DNA of 64,000 nt, from contig NZ_KB908454.1 of assembly GCF_000381965.1 (NCBI RefSeq), positions 286,324 through 350,323 of the forward strand. Reading direction: 5' to 3'. This document shows positions 1 through 7,781 of the stretch, one piece after another. The stretch's first letter is position 1. Every line of letters begins with the position of its first letter. The notes beneath the pieces are model-generated. The model did not search any database. It saw only the letters and a program-made list of their open reading frames with translations, and was not told where the DNA came from. Source of the stretch: Oceanimonas smirnovii ATCC BAA-899 (lineage in GTDB: Bacteria; Pseudomonadota; Gammaproteobacteria; Enterobacterales; Aeromonadaceae). A program made the translations under genes and the position numbers.

Positions 1-180
1 TCGGACGATGACAAGTCAGATGGCGTTAAGTCGGATGATGACAAGTCGGACGGCGGTAAATCAGACGATGACAAATCGGACGGCGGTAAGTCGGATGATG
101 ACAAGTCGGACGGCGGTAAATCGGATCATGACAAGTCGGACGGTGGTAAATCGGACGATGACAAGTCAGACGGTGATAAG
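1..180 (+). repeat. six tandem 30-bp coding repeats (SDDDKSDGGK units)
   Basis: Units start at 1, 31, 61, 91, 121 and 151. They keep the ten-residue pattern with small changes (V for G in unit 1, H for D in unit 5, D for G in unit 6). The array is cut by the window edge, so its true copy number is unknown. Such near-identical units can expand and contract by slippage or recombination. Confidence 0.9.
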
Positions 181-699
181 TCGGACAGTCACTCTGATCA
201 TTCCGATGGCGAACCGGACCATGAGTCAGGCAGTGAGGCTGGTGAAGACGATGCTGATAATGGCAAAGGGCCTCAGGGCAACAATGGCCATGGTAATGGT
301 GACCAGGATGCCCCCGGTAATTCCGGTGGTAACAACAACGCTGAAAACAGCAGTAATTCAGGCAAAGGGAACAGCGGTAACGGTGCCGGCAAGGCTAAGG
401 CACTGAGTCTTTTCTCCGATGGTGAAGATGAACTTGTACCAATGCCGGCTGCAGATGACACTAAACAACCGGTTTCCGGACAAGCCGAAGAGCAGAAAGG
501 TCAAGCGCTGGATATAGACAGTGTGCTTTCTGTAGAGAAAGATGAGATTGATCTGGGAGAGAGTGATGATAACAACAGCTCAGCATCCTGGTCCGGCAGT
601 GGCAGTTCACCGCAAGGGGATGCAGGAGGTGATGCCTTTGGGGGGCAGCAAGAAGATCCCTTTGATCTTGCCAATAAACCAGGAGGGCTTGATCACTAA
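1..699 (+). CDS. acidic Ser/Asp/Gly repeat protein, C-terminal part (5' end outside window)
   Basis: Frame 1 is open from the first base to the TAA at 697-699, giving 232 residues. It starts with six ten-residue units of the type SDDDKSDGGK, continues in an acidic Ser/Asp/His/Gly/Asn-rich stretch with no predicted fold, and ends in a tail rich in Asp, Glu, Ser and Gly (last residues PFDLANKPGGLDH). No catalytic domain or membrane segment is visible. Many serines have an acid at +3 (SDDD, SDGD, SDGE, SGSE), which is the casein kinase 2 target pattern, and a CK2-like kinase is encoded at 3969-4973. I infer that it may be that kinase's phospho-acceptor. I do not recognise the family; the missing N-terminus could hold a signal peptide or structured domain. 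The openness of the frame is certain, the function is not. Confidence 0.75.
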   Translation, partial: SDDDKSDGVKSDDDKSDGGKSDDDKSDGGKSDDDKSDGGKSDHDKSDGGKSDDDKSDGDKSDSHSDHSDGEPDHESGSEAGEDDADNGKGPQGNNGHGNGDQDAPGNSGGNNNAENSSNSGKGNSGNGAGKAKALSLFSDGEDELVPMPAADDTKQPVSGQAEEQKGQALDIDSVLSVEKDEIDLGESDDNNSSASWSGSGSSPQGDAGGDAFGGQQEDPFDLANKPGGLDH

Positions 700-737
700 C
701 ATGCCTTTGCGCTGTGGTAGCATTTAAAGCCTTAACC

Positions 738-770
738 AAAGCCCTCTTTACATAGGGGGCTTTGTGTTTT
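738..770 (+). terminator. likely Rho-independent terminator after the repeat protein
   Basis: AAAGCCCTC pairs with GGGGGCTTT (one G-T wobble) around an 8-nt loop and is followed by GTGTTTT. It lies between the repeat-protein stop and the next start, so the two genes are probably partly separate in transcription. Confidence 0.6.
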
Positions 771-792
771 GTATGGTATTGGAGATAAACAC

Positions 793-3700
793 ATGCTGGA
801 TGTGTTACTTAAAAAAGCTTATCAGGAGCTTGTTCATCTTTTAAGTGATGAGCATGTATTAGCTCAAGAAGGTAATATTAAAAAAAATGAACTGCCTGGT
901 TTTATCCTGTACTTGTCTTTAAGTAATGCCAGGGAGAAAGCTAAAGTTGTTACAGTTTCAGGTAACGATTTTCAGAGTGCCTGGAGTAAAGCGGTTGGTG
1001 AATGTATCAGCATAACACCTGATAATACACATTCCGTTAAATGGCTTAGGGTTGACTGGGCCACTAAAGTTCAGGCTATAAGCTTTAAAAAATTTAATGA
1101 CCTGCTGAGCAGAACAAAGCGTAATTATTTCAGGTATGGTATTTCATTCTCTAACAATTTTGAATGCTCCTTGCTCGAGCAAGAGCTGAATGCCAATGCT
1201 ATTCTATACTCTGGCAGCCACATTCCACATGCCAGCCTTAATATTAAAAATCTTAATGCATACTTTAAAAAGCGCTTTGACCAGCCGTTTACACTAGATA
1301 TTAAAGAGAATGATTTAATATATGTGCTCTCTACGGCAGGACGCTTTTACTCAATGGACGAGAGCATTAATGATCTTCCAGGTAGCAGTGATAAAGGTAT
1401 CCCTTTAGCTGGCCCTGGTCGTAATGGTGGCCGGCGTCAGCCCGGGCCGCTGAATGCTGCTCAGGTCTTTAGCCTGGTGGATTATGGTGCTGCTTTTTTG
1501 TCTCGTCAGGTGATGCCAGATGGAAAATTTATATATGGTTACTTTCCCTGTTTTGGCCGAAAAATTGCCAATTACAATGCGCTGCGCCATGCCAGTACTA
1601 CCTATGCCATGCTTGAAGCCTGGGAGCTGACCCAGAGTGCTGAACTGAAAAACGCCATTGATCGAGCCCTTGCATACCTTGTCAATGAACTGATCCATAC
1701 TTACTCGCTGAATAGTGAACAGCAAGTAGCTTATCTGGTAGACACCGGAAACGAAATTAAGCTTGGTGGTAATGCCGTCTGCTTGTTGGCGATGGTGAAA
1801 TATACCGAGTTGACCAATGATGAACGTTATCTGTCACTAATGGAATCATTGGCGGCGGGTATTGAATTGATGCAACAGCCTGACACAGGTCAGTTTGCGC
1901 ATGTATTAAACTCAGATGATCTCTCCATTAAGGAGCAATTTCGAATCATTTATTATGATGGTGAAGCAGCATTTGGTTTAATGAGATTGTATGGGTTAAC
2001 AAAAAATGAGCGTTGGCTTAAGCTTGTTGAGCGTGCTTTTGACTATTTTATAGATAATGGTCATTGGCAAGCCCATGATCACTGGCTTTCCTACTGTGTG
2101 AATGAACTGACTCGTTACCGGCCTGAAGAGAAATACTTTCGCTTTGCTGTTAACAATATTGCCGGTTATCTCGACTTTATAAAAAACCGAAGAACCACTT
2201 ACCCAACACTACTTGAACTCAGTATGGCTTTTCATCATACGCTGGGGCGCATCAAGCAGCTGCCTGAAATGCAGCACCTTCTTCAAGACTTTGATGAAAA
2301 CGAGTTTTATACGGCCTTGCATGCCCGGGCAAACTATCTGATGAACGGTTTTTTCTGGCCTGAGTTCGCGATGTATTTTGCCGAACCTCAGACTATATTG
2401 GGTAGTTTTTTTATACGCCACCATTCCTTTCGGGTAAGAATTGACGATGTTGAGCATTACCTTTCAGGTTACGTTGCCTATCATAATTTTTTAAAAAAGA
2501 GCTATGATTTTATTTTAAAAGATATAGGTTCTGAGGGTGGTGATATATATTGGACAAAAGATCATCTGAGGAAGGCAACCAATGGACGTTGGTTACGTGA
2601 ACCATCTTCAGATAACTGGCGTGCAACTGGGTTATGCATTACTGAGAATACTATGAGGCCAGGATGTATAGCTGCAGTAAAAGGAGTGAACGATAAAACA
2701 TTTATTAAAGCAGAGAGAATTGAGTATCTCCCGTTTTTACCTCAGGCTCTACTGGTTTCTGATGAAAGTGTAGTTGATAAAAGTGATATCCCTACTATTC
2801 TGGTTAATAATGTAAGGAAAGCGATTATTGATGCAGGAAAGTACGCTCGCTTAAAGACAAAGGCAAAAGTTATCGGAGTCACTGGTAGCGCAGGGAAGAC
2901 CACCATGGTTGCTATGCTTCAACATATATTGAAGCCATGGGGTAAAGTAAATAAAACAGAGCATAATGCAAATCTTCCCGTCGGTATAGCATGGAACTTA
3001 GCATCTATGTCTTGGGACTCTGACTACATAGTAGTAGAAATGGCAATTGGACAAATGCAGACTAATGCAAGTTTGGCTCTTCCCCAAGTTGCCGTTTTAA
3101 CTAATATTCATCCTGCTCACCTTGAATATCACAAATCAACTGAAGATATAGCAAGAAAAAAATCCTTAATTTTTTCTAAAATGGCTCCTGGTGGAGTTGC
3201 TGTAATTAACCGGGACTTGCTAGAGTGGGAATTGGTTTCTTCGATTGCGCTTCATTATGGGGCTAAAATAATTAGTTTTGGAACTCATGTTGATAGTGAT
3301 ATAAGACTTGTTGACTTTAATGCTGAAAGCAAAGAGGTTATTGTTAGTTGTCGTAATAGAGAGCATTTTAGGTTTGCTATGGGTTATCCTGGTGAACATA
3401 TGGTAATGAATGCTCTTGCATGTTTTTCTGTGGTTGAGAGTTTAGGGCTTGATGTTACAGTTGCTGCAGCAATGATGCCATTATTTAGTGCAGTCAAAGG
3501 TAGGGGGGAGGTGCTATGCTGTAAGTTAAGAAATACCATATTCTATCTGATTGATGATGCCTATAATGCGAACCCTGCTTCAATGAAAGCAGCTATTAAT
3601 ATGTGTGGGTTAAGTAGCTTTTCTTTTAAACCTGTAAGAAATTTGTTTTTGTTGGGAGATATGCTCGAATTAGGTGGGCATGCTCTTGATTATCATATGG

Positions 3701-3960
3701 GTTTAGTGCCGGAAATAGTAAAAAGCTCACCTGATAAGGTATACCTTGTTGGTGAATACATGAAAGAACTTGTACCTGTTCTATTAGATAGAGATATACC
3801 TTGTGTCTGGTTTGAAAACGTTGATGTTGTAATAAATTCTCTTGAAAAAGACTTGCAAGATGGAGATCTGCTTTTGATTAAGTCATCCAATGGTACTGGT
3901 CTGCATAAAGTGGTAGATTCACTTAAACGTTTGTCATTAAGTTACTCATCAATAAAGTAA
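793..3960 (+). CDS. large fusion protein: alpha-toroid-like region plus C-terminal MurF-type Mur ligase
   Basis: 1055 residues from the ATG at 793, chosen over the in-frame ATG at 769 because GGAG lies 8 nt upstream. Residues about 1-220 match nothing I know. Residues about 220-580 are helical, with repeated aromatic and Gly motifs typical of alpha/alpha-toroid glycosidase- or LanC-like folds (weak call). Residues about 690-1050 form an ATP-dependent Mur ligase: P-loop GVTGSAGKTT at 695-704, a TNIHPAHLE motif, the MurF signatures DDAYNANP at 921-928 and GDMLELG at 955-961, and a SNGTGLH end motif. MurF enzymes join amino acids through an acyl phosphate; housekeeping MurF is about 450 residues, so this is not the cell-wall enzyme. 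It sits 8 bp before the kinase gene, so the two are probably co-transcribed. Substrate unknown. Confidence 0.8.
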   Translation: MLDVLLKKAYQELVHLLSDEHVLAQEGNIKKNELPGFILYLSLSNAREKAKVVTVSGNDFQSAWSKAVGECISITPDNTHSVKWLRVDWATKVQAISFKKFNDLLSRTKRNYFRYGISFSNNFECSLLEQELNANAILYSGSHIPHASLNIKNLNAYFKKRFDQPFTLDIKENDLIYVLSTAGRFYSMDESINDLPGSSDKGIPLAGPGRNGGRRQPGPLNAAQVFSLVDYGAAFLSRQVMPDGKFIYGYFPCFGRKIANYNALRHASTTYAMLEAWELTQSAELKNAIDRALAYLVNELIHTYSLNSEQQVAYLVDTGNEIKLGGNAVCLLAMVKYTELTNDERYLSLMESLAAGIELMQQPDTGQFAHVLNSDDLSIKEQFRIIYYDGEAAFGLMRLYGLTKNERWLKLVERAFDYFIDNGHWQAHDHWLSYCVNELTRYRPEEKYFRFAVNNIAGYLDFIKNRRTTYPTLLELSMAFHHTLGRIKQLPEMQHLLQDFDENEFYTALHARANYLMNGFFWPEFAMYFAEPQTILGSFFIRHHSFRVRIDDVEHYLSGYVAYHNFLKKSYDFILKDIGSEGGDIYWTKDHLRKATNGRWLREPSSDNWRATGLCITENTMRPGCIAAVKGVNDKTFIKAERIEYLPFLPQALLVSDESVVDKSDIPTILVNNVRKAIIDAGKYARLKTKAKVIGVTGSAGKTTMVAMLQHILKPWGKVNKTEHNANLPVGIAWNLASMSWDSDYIVVEMAIGQMQTNASLALPQVAVLTNIHPAHLEYHKSTEDIARKKSLIFSKMAPGGVAVINRDLLEWELVSSIALHYGAKIISFGTHVDSDIRLVDFNAESKEVIVSCRNREHFRFAMGYPGEHMVMNALACFSVVESLGLDVTVAAAMMPLFSAVKGRGEVLCCKLRNTIFYLIDDAYNANPASMKAAINMCGLSSFSFKPVRNLFLLGDMLELGGHALDYHMGLVPEIVKSSPDKVYLVGEYMKELVPVLLDRDIPCVWFENVDVVINSLEKDLQDGDLLLIKSSNGTGLHKVVDSLKRLSLSYSSIK

Positions 3961-3968
3961 TTTTCATT

Positions 3969-4973
3969 ATGTATAAAAAAGGTTCGGGTAAAAAGTCAAT
4001 ATCCAGAAACTACCAAAACATTAACTGTGAAAGTAATAATAGTGAATGGGACTATAAACATAAAGAAATAAAATGGGGCTCTATTGAAGATTACGTTATT
4101 GGTAAGAAGCTGGGAGAAGGAACCTTTTCTCAGGCCTATAAAGGAACTTGTAAAAAGACAGGCATTAATGTAACCATAAGAAAGTTAATAAAAGACAGGT
4201 CTGAAAAGATAAAAAGAGAGATCTCTGTGCTCAGGCGCATTAAAGGTAGTGTGAATAATGCTCATATCTTTGATGCAGTTAAGGAAGATGATGATCAAAA
4301 ATATATCATTATGCATTACTATATTAACGATGGTGTAATTAAAAAGGATACACCTCTTTCTGAAGTGGAGCTTAAAGTTTATATGCTTCAGTTGCTTAAT
4401 GGTCTGGATGAGGCTCACAGCAGGGGAGTAATGCACAGAGATATTAAACCTTCTAATATTGTTGTTAACAGGAAAAGAGAGCGACTTAAGATTATAGATT
4501 GGGGTATGGCTGACTTTTATCACCCTTATAAGGAATATCACCTTCGTGTAGGTTCTTATTATTACAAGGCTCCTGAGCTGTTGTTGGGTATGAAACAGTA
4601 TGACTACTCTCTTGATATGTGGTCGTTTGCCTGTTTATTTGCTGGCTTTGTTTTTGGTGATTTTCCTTTTGTTAAAGGCAAAGATAAATCTGAAGTGCAG
4701 TTAATTAGAAGTATTTCAGGGTTGTTTGGAGAGGGAGAACTGTGGGATTATATTGAAAAGTATAATCTGAACGGTATTTCTGAAGAAAAGCTGAAGGCCA
4801 TTGTAACCCCCAGCAACAAGAGTAACAGGATCATGAGCAAGGCAGAAACGCCTTTTAAAACGGCACTGGCGCTCGATTTGTTGCAAAAAACACTCAAAGT
4901 AGACCATCAGGAAAGGCTGACAGCCAAAGAGGCGATGGAACATCCTTACTTTGATGAGGTACGCAAAGCCTAA
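3969..4973 (+). CDS. CK2-alpha-like eukaryotic-type protein kinase
   Basis: 334 residues, 8 bp downstream of the Mur-ligase fusion. Kinase motifs: glycine loop GEGTFS at 49-54, KIKREI at 80-85, HRDIKPSN at 156-163 (catalytic D158), DWG at 177-179, APE at 201-203, and a C-terminal DHQERLTAKEAMEHPYF at 312-328. DWG in place of DFG, the FYHP segment after it, YDYSLDMWS at 211-219 and the last motif are nearly the text of eukaryotic CK2 alpha. CK2 phosphorylates Ser/Thr with an acid at +3. Two of the three basic residues that CK2 uses at its substrate pocket are kept (R193, K200); the third is Y197. The usual VAIK lysine aligns with R71, with K72 next to it, so activity needs testing. No membrane segment or sensor domain. 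I know of no standard bacterial family with this CK2 signature; transfer from a eukaryote is my inference. Confidence 0.9.
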   Translation: MYKKGSGKKSISRNYQNINCESNNSEWDYKHKEIKWGSIEDYVIGKKLGEGTFSQAYKGTCKKTGINVTIRKLIKDRSEKIKREISVLRRIKGSVNNAHIFDAVKEDDDQKYIIMHYYINDGVIKKDTPLSEVELKVYMLQLLNGLDEAHSRGVMHRDIKPSNIVVNRKRERLKIIDWGMADFYHPYKEYHLRVGSYYYKAPELLLGMKQYDYSLDMWSFACLFAGFVFGDFPFVKGKDKSEVQLIRSISGLFGEGELWDYIEKYNLNGISEEKLKAIVTPSNKSNRIMSKAETPFKTALALDLLQKTLKVDHQERLTAKEAMEHPYFDEVRKA

Positions 4974-5004
4974 TTAACGCAACGTGCTGTTACCGGAGTC
5001 TGTT

Positions 5005-6117
5005 ATGACTATTTTATCCCCTTATGCTGCCTGGCTTGCTGCGCTGGAGTCCGGCTTTGTTGACGATGCGGCTCAGCGTTATGCAGTGGAGTGGCTTGAA
5101 AGTTGTTATCGCGGCGTTTTGGCTGAGCAGCCGGCCACGCCCGGAGTGTACCTCTGGGGGCCGGTGGGCCGGGGTAAAACTTGGCTGATGGACCGTTTTT
5201 TCTCTAGTCTGCAGAGCGCTGATGTGCCTGCCAGGCGATTGCATTTTCATCATTTTATGCAGCAGCTGCACAGGCGGTTGTTTCAGCTGACCGGTATTGA
5301 AGAGCCGTTACAGGTGCTGGCTCAGGAATTGAGCGCAGAGGTGCAGGTATTATGCCTGGATGAGTTGTTTGTCAGTGATATTGGTGATGCCATGCTGCTG
5401 GGGCGGCTGCTGCGCCATTTGTTTGAACAGGGCCTGGTGCTGGTCACTACCTCCAACCAGCCGCCGGAAGGTCTGTATGAAGACGGCTTTAATCGGGAGC
5501 AGTTTTTGCCGGCGGTGGCAGCCATGACTGAATGTATGCAGGTAGTAGCGGTGCATGGTGAGCAGGATCATCGCCTGCATCCGGGGCGGCAACAGCAGCG
5601 TTACTGGGTGAACGAGCCTGCTGCTCTTGCCGCCGTGTTTGAACAACTGGCCGGCACGAAGAAGAATACTGAGCCTTTAATGTTGGGTAATCGTTCCATT
5701 CCTGTGCTGGGATGCAGCAAGGGGATGCTCTGGTGTCGTTATGCTGACTTGTGCGAGCAACCGCTGGCGGCCCAGGATTTTATCGCCCTGTGCGATCAGT
5801 TTGAGCAAATACTGCTGAGCGAGGTGCCTCGACTCAGTTGCAACAGCCGGCAAAATCCCATTGCCCGGGGGACGGAAGACGGCACCGCACAAGTAGCTGC
5901 TGGCGATCGCGTGTTGCCGGCGCTGTCTCGCCAGGACGACGGCGTGCGCCGTTTTATTGCGCTGGTGGATGAATGCTATGACCGCGGTATTCCGGTTTAT
6001 ATCAATGCCGCCGTGGCCATGGATGCGCTCTATACCGATGGTGCGCTGGCGTTTCCGTTTCGCCGCACCCTGAGCCGGCTGAAGGAAATGCAATTGGCAC
6101 GGTTTGGAGAAAAATAA
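5005..6117 (+). CDS. ZapE/AFG1-family P-loop ATPase
   Basis: 370 residues from the ATG at 5005 (GGAG 6 nt upstream; an earlier in-frame start at 4984 has no ribosome site). Walker A GPVGRGKT lies near residues 45-52 and Walker B LCLDELFVSDIGDA near 114-127, followed by TTSNQPPEGLY, as in COG1485 cell-division ATPases (bacterial ZapE, mitochondrial AFG1). The C-terminal part ends RRTLSRLKEMQ as in the family. An extra segment of roughly 30 residues rich in Gly, Arg and Gln (near residues 280-310) interrupts the usual junction before DDGVRRFIALVDE. The gene may be a paralogue of the housekeeping ZapE. It is GC-richer than the kinase cassette before it. Confidence 0.88.
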   Translation: MTILSPYAAWLAALESGFVDDAAQRYAVEWLESCYRGVLAEQPATPGVYLWGPVGRGKTWLMDRFFSSLQSADVPARRLHFHHFMQQLHRRLFQLTGIEEPLQVLAQELSAEVQVLCLDELFVSDIGDAMLLGRLLRHLFEQGLVLVTTSNQPPEGLYEDGFNREQFLPAVAAMTECMQVVAVHGEQDHRLHPGRQQQRYWVNEPAALAAVFEQLAGTKKNTEPLMLGNRSIPVLGCSKGMLWCRYADLCEQPLAAQDFIALCDQFEQILLSEVPRLSCNSRQNPIARGTEDGTAQVAAGDRVLPALSRQDDGVRRFIALVDECYDRGIPVYINAAVAMDALYTDGALAFPFRRTLSRLKEMQLARFGEK

Positions 6118-6126
6118 CGAGCATTT

Positions 6127-6564
6127 TCAGTCTTTATAATGTTTTCGCATTTCTGCCATATAGCGCAGGCTGGCTTCCGTTGCCGGTGCCAGCGCGCTGG
6201 TGGCTTGTGGCGTTACCAGCAGGTTGCCACTGGCTTCACGGGTCACAAAGCCCATACTTTCCAGCTTGTTCACTTTTCTGCGTACTGTTTCCCGGGCAAT
6301 GCCGCTGCATGCTGCTACTGACTGAATATTAATGGGTCTGCCAGCAGGCGTGGGTTTGTTTATTGCCATAAACTCACTGTAGGTCATGGCTTTGGCATGG
6401 CGCGCCGGCTGTGCCCGGGTGCCAAGAATTGCCAGCACCAGCATCAGGTCGAGATCGCCGTCAAATTGCTGCCGTAACTGAATTAATAACTCGGTCAGTG
6501 CCTCTACATGGGCCGGCCAGATGCGCCCGAAATGGGTGGTAAGGTGATCGTCTTCTATTGCCAT
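6127..6564 (-). CDS. winged-helix (MarR-like) transcriptional regulator
   Basis: 145 residues reading from the ATG at 6562-6564. The reading frame runs further upstream, but that part only mirrors the efflux gene on the other strand. The segment SVAACSGIARETVRRKVNKLESMGFV is a helix-turn-helix followed by a wing, as in regulators that choose targets by a single recognition helix. It is divergent from the RND efflux pair at 6697-10832, so it is likely its local regulator (inference from position). The ribosome site is weak, so the start is uncertain. Confidence 0.65.
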   Translation of the reverse strand: MAIEDDHLTTHFGRIWPAHVEALTELLIQLRQQFDGDLDLMLVLAILGTRAQPARHAKAMTYSEFMAINKPTPAGRPINIQSVAACSGIARETVRRKVNKLESMGFVTREASGNLLVTPQATSALAPATEASLRYMAEMRKHYKD

Positions 6565-6627
6565 GGTTTTTATATCTTTATGAAAAAGAAGAAAAAAGTA
6601 ATAACCCATTTTGGGCGACACCAGTGT

Positions 6628-6652
6628 TGTTAGCAAGCGGGCTTTGGCTGAC
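6628..6652. promoter_or_regulatory. imperfect inverted repeat between regulator and efflux operon
   Basis: TGTTAGC and GCTGACA (6 of 7 paired) are 11 nt apart in the divergent intergenic region. It could be the operator of the neighbouring winged-helix protein. Weak evidence. Confidence 0.3.
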
Positions 6653-6696
6653 ACTAGACCATAGATAACACCATTTAAAACAAGAGTGACAAACTT

Positions 6697-7767
6697 ATGG
6701 GATTGAAAAATGTCGTATTTGGCCTGTTGAGTGCCGCTGGCCTGCTCACCAGTCTGAGTGCCTGCGATCAGGACTCTCCGCCAGCCAGCAGTGAAGAAAC
6801 CGTACGCCCTGCCCAAATTATGCAGGTGGGGGCCGGCAGTAATGACAGCAGCCTGCGTTTTCCTGGCCGGGTTCGGGCGGTGCAGCGGGCTGAGCTTGCC
6901 TTTAATGTGCCCGGGCGCATTGTGGAGCTGCCGGTACAGGAAGGGCAGAGAGTTATGCAGGGCGAACTGGTGGCCCGGCTGGACGGCGAAAACTATCAGA
7001 TACGGCTGAATTCCGCTGAAGCGGAATACAACAAGGCCCGCACTGACTATAACCGGGTTAATCGCATCTGGCAGCAAAGCCAGGCCGTGGCGCGGGCGGA
7101 AGTGGATCAGAAGCGTACTGTCATGGAAGTAGCCCGGGCGGGCTACCTGGCTGCCAAAAAAGACATGGACGACACGCGCCTGCTGGCTCCTTTTGACGGC
7201 GTGGTGACCCGTCGCCAGGTGGAAAACTTCAGTAATGTGCAGGCCAAGCAAACGGTGGTCAGCCTGCAGGACACCCAAAATCTGGAAATTGTGATCAGCG
7301 TGCCCGAGCGGGTAGTGCGCACCGCCCCCAAACAGCTTAAAGGCCAGGCAGTGTTTGCCGACAGACCCGGCCAGCCACTGCCGGTGGAGCTGAAGTCGTT
7401 CTCTGCCGAGGCAGACCCGCAAACCCAAAGCTATGAGGCGGTGCTGGCACTCAGTGGTGAACCCGGTTTTACCCTGCTGCCGGGCATGTCGGTAGAGATT
7501 ATGCCTGATGCCATGGAGCAGGGAGCTGAAACGATCGTGACCATTCCCTTGCAGGCGGTAGTAGCAGGCCCGGACGGCAATACCAGTGTGTGGAAGGTTA
7601 ACCCCGAGAGCCAGCAAGTAGAGCGCCAGCCGATCACGCTGGGACCTGTTCAGGGCGAAAACGTGGTGGTAAGCACCGGCCTTGAAAGCGGTGAGCGCAT
7701 CGTGACTGCCGGCGTTAGTCAGCTGCGGGAAGGCATGAAAGTGCGCCCCATGTCATCCACTCCCTGA
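6697..7767 (+). CDS. RND efflux periplasmic adaptor (membrane fusion) lipoprotein
   Basis: 356 residues. The N-terminus has a lipoprotein signal with lipobox LSAC (cysteine near residue 23), so it should be anchored in the inner membrane facing the periplasm. The biotinyl-lipoyl-like half motifs VPGRIVELPVQEGQRV and LLAPFDGVV flank a helical hairpin, as in MexA/AcrA adaptors. It links the inner-membrane pump encoded 14 bp downstream with an outer-membrane channel, which is not encoded here. Exported compounds cannot be told from sequence. Confidence 0.92.
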   Translation: MGLKNVVFGLLSAAGLLTSLSACDQDSPPASSEETVRPAQIMQVGAGSNDSSLRFPGRVRAVQRAELAFNVPGRIVELPVQEGQRVMQGELVARLDGENYQIRLNSAEAEYNKARTDYNRVNRIWQQSQAVARAEVDQKRTVMEVARAGYLAAKKDMDDTRLLAPFDGVVTRRQVENFSNVQAKQTVVSLQDTQNLEIVISVPERVVRTAPKQLKGQAVFADRPGQPLPVELKSFSAEADPQTQSYEAVLALSGEPGFTLLPGMSVEIMPDAMEQGAETIVTIPLQAVVAGPDGNTSVWKVNPESQQVERQPITLGPVQGENVVVSTGLESGERIVTAGVSQLREGMKVRPMSSTP

Positions 7768-7781
7768 ACAAGGATTTTTCC

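Noticed and set aside
1-180. CRISPR array from the regular 30-bp repeats
   Set aside because: No spacers; the units are tandem, directly adjoining and in frame with a protein.
8-406. 132-codon + strand reading frame (MTSQMALSRMM...) over the repeats
   Set aside because: It is the alternate frame of the repeat array; frame 1 is open from the first base through the stop at 699 and has the acidic repeat pattern.
6565-7617. Upstream extension of the winged-helix regulator frame to 496 codons
   Set aside because: The added part only mirrors the RND adaptor gene on the opposite strand; the regulator fits the ATG at 6562-6564.
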